The notes beneath the pieces are model-generated. The model was not told the origin of the DNA, searched no databases, and saw only the letters and a list, made by a program, of their open reading frames with translations. Position numbers and translations under genes: made by a program. DNA of 64,000 nucleotides from an uncultured Hyphomonas sp. (GTDB lineage: Bacteria; Pseudomonadota; Alphaproteobacteria; Caulobacterales; Hyphomonadaceae): NCBI RefSeq assembly GCF_963678195.1, contig NZ_OY782759.1, forward strand, positions 1,116,001 through 1,180,000. Reading direction: 5' to 3'. Below, piece by piece: positions 58,699 to 64,000 of the stretch (the first letter of the stretch is position 1; the number at the start of each line of letters is the position of its first letter).

Positions 58699-60504
58699 GT
58701 GAGACTGTCCGAACACCTGCCCATTCTTGAATGGGGCCGCACTTATAATGGCGGCACGTTCGCCAATGACATGGTGGCGGCGGTGATCGTGACGGTCATG
58801 CTGATCCCGCAATCGCTGGCCTATGCGATGCTGGCCGGCCTGCCGCCGCAGGTGGGGCTCTACGCCTCCATCCTGCCGCTGGTGGTCTACGCCATTTTCG
58901 GCACCAGCCGGACAATGGCCGTGGGGCCGGTGGCGATCCTGTCGCTGATGACGGCCGTCGCTGCCGGCAAGGTGGCGGAGCAGGGCACGCCGGAATACCT
59001 GACTGCCGCGATCATCCTGGCCATCCTGTCCGGCCTGATCCTGGTGGTGATGGGCATTTTCCGGCTGGGCTTCCTCGCCAATTTCCTGAGCCACCCGGTC
59101 GTCTCCGGCTTTGTCACCGCGACGGGTATCCTGATCGCGGTCAGCCAGCTGAAATACCTGCTGGGCGTACAGGCGAGCGGGCACAACATCATTGAGACGC
59201 TGGCCAGCATCATCAGCCATCTGGGTGATGTGAACTGGTATACCGTCGCCATCGGCGCCCCGGCGGTGGCCTTCCTGTTCTGGGCGCGCAAAGGCCTGAA
59301 GCCGTTGCTGCTGGCGCTGGGCCTGAAGGAACATATCGCGGGCACACTGGCCCGCTCCGGGCCGGTTCTGGCCGTGGTGGTGGGCGGCCTGGCCGTCGTC
59401 GCCTTCGGGCTGGAAACCAAAGGCGTAAGCATTGTCGGCGACATTCCGAAAGGCCTGCCGGGCCTGACGGTGCCGGAGTTCGACCCCGGCCTGTGGCAAT
59501 CGCTGCTCGGCTCTTCTGCGCTGATCGCGATGATCAGCTTCATTGAATCGGTTTCCATGGCACAGACGCTGGCCGCCCGGCGCCGCCAGCGGATCGACCC
59601 GGACCAGGAGCTGGTCGCCCTCGGCGCCTCCAGCCTCGCGGCGGGCTTTTCCGGCGGCTATCCTGTGACGGGCGGCTTTGCCCGCTCTGCCGTGAATTTC
59701 GATGCGGGCGCAGAAACACCTGCGGCCGGGGCGTTCACCGCCATCGGCATTGCGCTGGCGGCTCTGTTCCTGACGCCGCTGCTCTACAATCTGCCGCAAG
59801 CCGTGCTGGCCGCGACGGTGATCGTCGCCGTGCTCGGCCTCGTGGATCTGAAAAAGCTGGCCCATACGCTCAGCTATTCGAAGCGGGATTTCGCCGCCAT
59901 GCTGGGCACGATCCTCGTGACGCTGCTGGCGGGCGTGGAGCTGGGCGTCACGACCGGCATTATCGTCTCCATCGGGCTGCACCTTTATGTCACCTCCAAG
60001 CCGCACTTTGCGATTGTGGGGCAGGTGCCCGGCACCCACCATTTCCGCAATGTGAACCGCCACGCGGTTGTTACACCGGAACATATCGTCACGATACGGA
60101 TCGATGAGAGCCTCTATTTTGCCAATGCCCGCTTCCTTGAGGATACGGTTTATTGCGTCCTCGGGAACCGGCCGGATGTGCAGCATATCGTGCTGATGTG
60201 CCCGGCGGTGAACCATATCGATGTCAGCGGTCTCGAAAGCCTGGAGGCCATCAACCGGCGCCTCAAGGATGCGGGCGTGACCCTGCACCTCAGCGAGGTG
60301 AAAGGCCCGGTGATGGACCGGCTGGAACGCACGCATTTCCTGGATGAACTGACGGGCAATGTGTACCTGAACCAGTTCGACGCGATCGTGGACCTCGACT
60401 ATGACTGCGCAAAATCCGCCATCGAAAAGACAGGCAAGGTGACCGACCCGGCCTCCGACCCGTGCCCCTCACAATGTATCGCGGGCGTGCGGGAGATGGG
60501 CTGA
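58699..60504 (+). CDS. SulP-family anion transporter
   Basis: 601 residues. About 10-14 membrane segments (NDMVAAVIVTVMLIPQSLAYAMLAGLPPQVGLYASILP; VGPVAILSLMTAVAA), then a C-terminal STAS domain (VTIRIDESLYFANARFLEDTV; HIDVSGLESLEAINRRL). SulP proteins carry sulfate, bicarbonate or other anions. In a sulfide-oxidation operon, export of the sulfite or sulfate product is a plausible role (inference); bicarbonate is the main alternative. GTG at 58699 has GGGAG eight bases upstream and follows the dioxygenase by 27 bases. Confidence 0.9.
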   Translation: MRLSEHLPILEWGRTYNGGTFANDMVAAVIVTVMLIPQSLAYAMLAGLPPQVGLYASILPLVVYAIFGTSRTMAVGPVAILSLMTAVAAGKVAEQGTPEYLTAAIILAILSGLILVVMGIFRLGFLANFLSHPVVSGFVTATGILIAVSQLKYLLGVQASGHNIIETLASIISHLGDVNWYTVAIGAPAVAFLFWARKGLKPLLLALGLKEHIAGTLARSGPVLAVVVGGLAVVAFGLETKGVSIVGDIPKGLPGLTVPEFDPGLWQSLLGSSALIAMISFIESVSMAQTLAARRRQRIDPDQELVALGASSLAAGFSGGYPVTGGFARSAVNFDAGAETPAAGAFTAIGIALAALFLTPLLYNLPQAVLAATVIVAVLGLVDLKKLAHTLSYSKRDFAAMLGTILVTLLAGVELGVTTGIIVSIGLHLYVTSKPHFAIVGQVPGTHHFRNVNRHAVVTPEHIVTIRIDESLYFANARFLEDTVYCVLGNRPDVQHIVLMCPAVNHIDVSGLESLEAINRRLKDAGVTLHLSEVKGPVMDRLERTHFLDELTGNVYLNQFDAIVDLDYDCAKSAIEKTGKVTDPASDPCPSQCIAGVREMG

Positions 60505-60534
60505 ACTAGCCTTCACCTCGTGCGCCTTTCAGGC

Positions 60535-60660
60535 GCCCCTCACCGCCCGCTTCGCGGGCCACCTCTCCCAGAGGGAGAGGGGTGCGACGCGGAGCACGGA
60601 TAATCCCTCTCCCTCTGGGAGAGGAGGGGCCCGCGCCCAAAGGGCGTGGGAGGTGAGGGG
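60535..60660. repeat. Inverted repeat of the CCTCTCCC-GGGAGAGG type, copy 1
   Basis: Left half 60535-60591 (CGCCCCTCACC, GCCACCTCTCCC, AGAGGGAGAGGGG) and right half 60604-60660 (CCCTCTCCCTCTGGGAGAGG, GGTGAGGGG) are largely reverse complements of each other, in a 341-base gap without any gene. A related copy is at 62531-62651. Palindromic intergenic elements of this type are common in GC-rich genomes. Confidence 0.8.
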
Positions 60661-60695
60661 CTTGGTGAGAGGAAAAAGAGCGCTCTCTCCACAGT

Positions 60696-60795
60696 GTCAT
60701 CCCGGAATTTGCGGAGCAAATATCCGGGGCCCAACCTGCGAGAGCCCCTGCAAATACTGGGTCCCGGACAATGGCTGTGCGTTTTCCGGGATGAC
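60696..60795. repeat. Dispersed inverted repeat (TCATCCCGGA family, copy 2)
   Basis: Arms 60696-60732 and 60760-60795 mirror each other: GTCATCCCGGAATTTG...TCCGGGGCC and GGTCCCGGA...TTTTCCGGGATGAC. The ends are the same as in copy 1 (33678-33779), although the inside of the arms differs, which is the pattern expected of a mobile palindromic element. Confidence 0.8.
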
Positions 60796-60845
60796 AGCGC
60801 AATTTACCCAATCCTCCCCATACGCACTTGCACCACACTCCCCGC

Positions 60846-61964
60846 ATGGCTGGACGAACGCAAAGACGAGACATCACCGAACGGGACGGACGGGCGATGC
60901 GGCTGCTGTATCTCAGCGGGCGCAGCGTGGCGGAGATTGCGCGCCGGCTCGGCCGCGATGCCGCGGTCATTTCCCGGTACATGAAACGGCATGATCTGAA
61001 ACGGCCCGAGGCGCCGCTGGAGCGCCAGACGCTGGCGCTGGACTATGCGTCCGATCTGCTGATCGACGCGCTGGTGAGCGCTCAGGGAGCGGATGAGATC
61101 AATACCGCCACCGCGATGATCGTGCGGATAGCCGGCGAAGTGCGCCGGGTGCATGAAGCAAGGGGGGAACATGCCAATGCAAGTGCGGAAGCCGCGAGAG
61201 AGCGGCGGGAACATCTCGATCGACTTTTCGAAAGCCTGGACACCGGACTTGAGACAAAGAGTGCAGGACTGGAAGAAAAACGGGGGAATAGGCGAGCCGG
61301 ACCTGCGGCAGTTCTTGGAATACTTTCCCTTCCTGCTGACCTGCCGGGACGCGCAGGTGCACCCGTCGGGAAACTGGCGCACCTGGCTGTTCCAGGGCGG
61401 GCGCGGGGCAGGCAAGACGCGGGCCGGGGCCGAATGGGTGCGCTGGCAGGCCATCCGGGGTGTGGGCCGGATCGCGCTGGTCGGGCCGACGCTGCACGAT
61501 GTGCGCGAAGTGATGATCCATGGCGAGAGCGGCCTGTTGGGGATCGAGTCAGAAACGCGCTGGCGCCCGGTCTATCATGCCTCGCGCCGGATGCTGGAAT
61601 ACACGAACGGGGCGCGGGCCTATGTCTTCTCCGCCGAAGACCCGGACAGTCTGCGCGGGCCGCAATTCGACGCCGCCTGGTGCGACGAGTTAGCAGCCTG
61701 GCGCTATGCGGAGGCGGCATGGGACACGCTGCAGATGGCCCTGCGCCTTGGGGCCGATCCGCGGGCGCTGGTGACGACGACGCCCCGGCCGACGGCGCTG
61801 ATGCGGCGGCTGCACGCGGCGCCGGACACGGTGGTGACGCTCGGCACGACGCGGGAGAATGCGGATCATCTCGCCCCGGGCTTCCTATCGGCGATGGAGG
61901 CGGCCTATGGCGGCACGCGCCTCGGGCGGCAGGAACTGGAAGGGCGGATGGTGGAGGACCCTGA
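60846..61964 (+). CDS. HTH protein upstream of terminase; 3' extent doubtful
   Basis: From ATG 60846 the first ~60 residues form a resolvase/sigma-like HTH (ERDGRAMRLLYLSGRSVAEIARRLGRDAAVISRYMKRHDL), followed by a helical stretch through about residue 150 (VRRVHEARGEHANASAEAARERREHLDRLF). This could be the DNA-binding small partner of the terminase. The frame then stays open to 61964, overlapping the terminase gene by ~790 bases, and the late part is Gly/Ala/Arg noise. The real protein probably ends, or is frameshifted, near 61200-61300; only the N-terminal part is supported. Confidence 0.45.
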   Translation: MAGRTQRRDITERDGRAMRLLYLSGRSVAEIARRLGRDAAVISRYMKRHDLKRPEAPLERQTLALDYASDLLIDALVSAQGADEINTATAMIVRIAGEVRRVHEARGEHANASAEAARERREHLDRLFESLDTGLETKSAGLEEKRGNRRAGPAAVLGILSLPADLPGRAGAPVGKLAHLAVPGRARGRQDAGRGRMGALAGHPGCGPDRAGRADAARCARSDDPWRERPVGDRVRNALAPGLSCLAPDAGIHERGAGLCLLRRRPGQSARAAIRRRLVRRVSSLALCGGGMGHAADGPAPWGRSAGAGDDDAPADGADAAAARGAGHGGDARHDAGECGSSRPGLPIGDGGGLWRHAPRAAGTGRADGGGP

Positions 61965-62517
61965 AGGGGCGCTGTTCCTCCGTTCACGGATCGATAAGGC
62001 GCGCATCGCGATTGTGCCTGCGCTCTGGGATGTGGTCGTCGCGGTGGACCCGCCCGCCACCAGCGGCGAGACGGCGGACGCCTGCGGCATCGTCGCGGCG
62101 GGCCGGGCGGGGAATGATGCCTATGTGCTGGGCGATGCCTCTGCGCAGGGGCTGCGCCCGCTGGATTGGGCAGGCCGGGTGGTTGCGCTGGTGCGCCGGA
62201 CGGGCGCGCGGGAAGTGATCGCGGAAGCCAATCAGGGCGGCGAAATGGTGCGGCAGGTGCTGGAGACAGCAGGGTGCCCCGTGCCGGTGCGGCTGGTCAA
62301 TGCGCGCCTGTCGAAGCGGGCACGGGCGCTTCCTGTGGCGACGCTGTATGAACAGGGCCGCGTGCACCATGCCGGCCAGCTGGGTGAACTGGAGGACGAG
62401 ATGTGCACCTTCGGGGCAGACGGCTTCACCGGCTCGCCCGACCGCGTGGACGCGCTCGTCTGGGCCGTCTGGGCGCTGATGCTGGACGACGCCGTACTGG
62501 GCGTGCGGCAGTTGTGA
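61171..62517 (+). CDS. Gene-transfer-agent-type terminase, large subunit
   Basis: 448 residues. ATPase: Walker A GGRGAGKTRAGAEWVRW, Walker B region FDAAWCDELAAW; nuclease: first Asp in VVVAVDPPATSGETADACGI, then EANQGGEMV and a late Asp in SPDRVDALVWAVWAL. It is of the GTA/small-phage type that packages DNA into heads. ATG at 61171 with AAGGGGGG upstream; ATG 61153 is possible. No portal, protease or capsid genes follow within the window, so it is an orphan or split GTA locus. Confidence 0.85.
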   Translation: MPMQVRKPRESGGNISIDFSKAWTPDLRQRVQDWKKNGGIGEPDLRQFLEYFPFLLTCRDAQVHPSGNWRTWLFQGGRGAGKTRAGAEWVRWQAIRGVGRIALVGPTLHDVREVMIHGESGLLGIESETRWRPVYHASRRMLEYTNGARAYVFSAEDPDSLRGPQFDAAWCDELAAWRYAEAAWDTLQMALRLGADPRALVTTTPRPTALMRRLHAAPDTVVTLGTTRENADHLAPGFLSAMEAAYGGTRLGRQELEGRMVEDPEGALFLRSRIDKARIAIVPALWDVVVAVDPPATSGETADACGIVAAGRAGNDAYVLGDASAQGLRPLDWAGRVVALVRRTGAREVIAEANQGGEMVRQVLETAGCPVPVRLVNARLSKRARALPVATLYEQGRVHHAGQLGELEDEMCTFGADGFTGSPDRVDALVWAVWALMLDDAVLGVRQL

Positions 62518-62530
62518 GGGCGGCGGCGCC

Positions 62531-62651
62531 CCCTTCTCCCTCGGGAGAAGGGTCGGGGATGAGGGGCAAAGGCATTGCGGAAAGTGCGGTGCTTGCGGAC
62601 GCTCCGTGACCCCTCACCCCAACCCCTCTCCCAAGGGAGAGGGGCTTTCTG
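62531..62651. repeat. Inverted repeat of the CCTCTCCC type, copy 2
   Basis: Left part 62531-62565 (CCCTTCTCCCTCGGGAGAAGGG, GATGAGGGG) and right part 62610-62651 (CCCCTCACCCC, CCCCTCTCCCAAGGGAGAGGGGC) resemble the element at 60535-60660. It fills the 140-base gap between the terminase stop and the convergent gene at 62658 and may also end both transcripts as a hairpin. Confidence 0.75.
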
Positions 62652-62657
62652 GAGGGC

Positions 62658-63131
62658 TCAGTTCCCGGTGCGGAAGCTCCTGCGGCCGAAATAGGCGCCG
62701 GAGGAGGCGGGCTTTTTCGGGGCTTCGGGCTCGGCTGGCGTTTCGGCTTCGGCTTCAGCAGGCGTCTCGGGCGCCGTCTCAGCCGGAGCTGGCGCAGCCT
62801 CCGGCGTCTTGCCGTCCATCAGATCGCGGATCCAGGCGCAGGCTGCGCCGGCGGTGGAGACTTCGATGTCCGGCACGCTCTTGTCGAGGCGGCGGGCGAG
62901 CAGGCGGGCCTGATGCGCCGTCAGCGATTTCAGCTGCGCCTCGAAGATGTCCTTGCCGACGGCGTCCCGAAGGGCCCGCATGACCTCGACCGTCTGCCCG
63001 GCAGAGATCATCAGCTTCTTCGTCAGCAGGCCGGCTGCGGCGGCGTATTCCTTCTCGCCGAGCGCGCTGAACGCCTGGTTGAGCAGCGCCGTCAGCGCCT
63101 CGGCGCCGGCCTTGTGTGCGTCGCCGCTCAT
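62658..63131 (-). CDS. Cytoplasmic protein of unknown function, coupled to parA
   Basis: 157 residues. The first ~110 are helical (EALTALLNQAFSALGEKEYAAAAGLLTKKLM, AVGKDIFEAQLKSLTAHQARLLARRLD), the last ~45 are a low-complexity Ala/Pro/Glu linker ending in SGAYFGRRSFRTGN. The start overlaps the ParA stop in ATGA, so the two are translationally coupled and may work together; a ParB-like or partner role would be guesswork, as no HTH is visible. Confidence 0.65.
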   Translation of the reverse strand: MSGDAHKAGAEALTALLNQAFSALGEKEYAAAAGLLTKKLMISAGQTVEVMRALRDAVGKDIFEAQLKSLTAHQARLLARRLDKSVPDIEVSTAGAACAWIRDLMDGKTPEAAPAPAETAPETPAEAEAETPAEPEAPKKPASSGAYFGRRSFRTGN

Positions 63132-64000
63132 GCCAGGGCCGCTTTCACTTCGGCCAACAGGTCCTTGATCACGGGCAGGGCGCCGTCGGCCCATTTTGCC
63201 TCGATCGTCGGCTCGGGGCCCAGTTCGATCGGGTTGGTGGCAAAGCCCGATTTCATCGGGATGATGGTCTTGAACATGTCGAACTCGGCTTCCTGTGCCG
63301 CGGCCGCTTCGCGCATGGCGTTGAGGACGACCTGTTGGTGGGACGAGTTATCATACCGGGTCGCCAGCACCATGGGGAGTCTCTTCACATCGCGATCGCG
63401 CAGGCCTTCCATCACATCACCGGTGAACAGGTCGAGGCCGAGCGTGGACATGAAGTCGGGGATGGTCGGCACGATCACGAGGTGGCTGGCCGCCAGCACG
63501 GATTCGGTCATGGTCGAGATGCCGGGCGGGCAGTCGCACAGGATGACGTCATACTTCGCCTTCAGCAGGTTGAAGTCGTCGCGCAGGCGCCGGCCGACCT
63601 GGTTTTCCAGGGCCTGCATGGAATAGCCCTGCTCTGTGAGATGGTAGATCAGCTCTTTCTCGGTCTTGCGCAGGCGCGGGCTGGACGGGATGAGGTCCAG
63701 CGGCAGCGGCTTGCCGCCCGAGGTCACGTCCGAGGCGTCGGTGACGATGAATTCCGACAGGCGCTTCTGCTCGTTTGCCTCGAAGTTCTCCAGCAGCCAG
63801 TCGGAGATGGTGGCGTAGTCATTGATCGCCTGGAACAGGTGTTCGTCGCCCTCATGCCCGAAGACGAGCAGGGAGGCGTTGGCCTGCGTGTCGAGGTCCA
63901 CGACCAGCACGCGGCGGCCCTCTGCGGCAAAGGCTTCGGCCAGGCTGACCGTCGTGGTCGTCTTGCCGACCCCGCCCTTGGAATTGGCAATAGAAATGAC
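63128..64000 (-). CDS. ParA-family ATPase (5' partial)
   Basis: At least 290 residues; the frame runs off the window end only a few codons before the expected start. Deviant Walker A NSKGGVGKTTTT, A' motif VVDLDTQANAS and Walker B VILCDCPPG are complete, so this is an active MinD/ParA-type ATPase that forms DNA-bound or membrane-bound dimers for positioning. The sequence after the core (VIVPTIPDFMSTLGLDLF, ATRYDNSSHQQVVLNAM) resembles orphan ParA proteins rather than chromosomal ParA, and no parB or parS is seen. Confidence 0.88.
   Translation of the reverse strand, partial: VISIANSKGGVGKTTTTVSLAEAFAAEGRRVLVVDLDTQANASLLVFGHEGDEHLFQAINDYATISDWLLENFEANEQKRLSEFIVTDASDVTSGGKPLPLDLIPSSPRLRKTEKELIYHLTEQGYSMQALENQVGRRLRDDFNLLKAKYDVILCDCPPGISTMTESVLAASHLVIVPTIPDFMSTLGLDLFTGDVMEGLRDRDVKRLPMVLATRYDNSSHQQVVLNAMREAAAAQEAEFDMFKTIIPMKSGFATNPIELGPEPTIEAKWADGALPVIKDLLAEVKAALA

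Noticed and set aside
58666-60336. Minus-strand frame of 556 codons rich in Gln, Arg and His.
   Set aside because: Antisense to the SulP transporter; composition typical of a shadow frame.
60846-62517. Prophage.
   Set aside because: Only terminase-related genes are present, with no integrase, portal, capsid, tail or lysis genes in the window.

Overview
The window is a GC-rich, gene-dense alphaproteobacterial chromosome segment, most likely from the Caulobacterales/Hyphomonadaceae group (Hyphomonas-like). The reasons are a complete PhyR-NepR-EcfG general stress locus (only known in Alphaproteobacteria), a DivJ/PleC-like histidine kinase, a gene-transfer-agent-type terminase, DUF6456 and DUF1491 proteins, three large TonB-dependent receptors and SqrR/BigR-type sulfide regulation. 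The genus is inference. No rRNA, CRISPR array, insertion sequence or intact prophage was seen.

Layout. 0-5 kb: a partial DnaA-C-like HTH gene, DUF6456, sufE, an exported orphan, a membrane histidine kinase and small conserved genes. 5-16.6 kb: mostly housekeeping (prfC, a PAN-domain protein, the ABC-F ATPase uup, a TauD-like dioxygenase, a large FG-GAP/cadherin lipoprotein, rsuA-rsmC, a class A penicillin-binding protein). 16.8-22.4 kb: a Baeyer-Villiger-type monooxygenase, two tandem TetR paralogues, an acyl-CoA dehydrogenase and a diguanylate cyclase. 22.6-29.6 kb: yraN-rsmI opposite an LpoA-like lipoprotein, dnaJ, an ankyrin lipoprotein, a SpoIIAA-like protein and an XRE regulator. 29.7-41.7 kb: envelope and uptake functions: a TonB receptor with a glycerophosphodiesterase, an alpha/beta hydrolase lipoprotein, a catecholate-type siderophore receptor with piuC under a Fur-like site, a thiolase, a retropepsin-like protein and rlmB. 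At 41.8-42.0 kb lie tRNA-Tyr and tRNA-Gly.

42-53 kb is the most interesting part. A GAF-GGDEF protein is followed by a dense island around the general stress response: a HisKA_2 kinase, ecfG and nepR, divergent from phyR. I find eight exact copies of the EcfG promoter pattern GGAAC-16 nt-CGTT in about 7.9 kb, each just upstream of a gene: a small secreted protein, a DUF1328 membrane peptide, an entericidin-like lipoprotein, an unrecognised 79-residue ORF, a lipid kinase plus metallophosphoesterase operon, an acidic lipoprotein plus dps, a 46-residue membrane peptide, and a DUF883/YqjE-like pair. The stress regulators and a large part of their likely envelope-protective regulon therefore sit side by side.

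53-64 kb: a beta-propeller phytase next to a TonB receptor (probable phytate use), a sulfide/persulfide operon (BigR/SqrR-like ArsR repressor with a perfect palindromic operator, ETHE1-type dioxygenase, SulP transporter), a stretch of dispersed inverted repeats, an orphan GTA-like terminase with a strangely overlapping upstream HTH frame, and a ParA-family gene cut by the window end.
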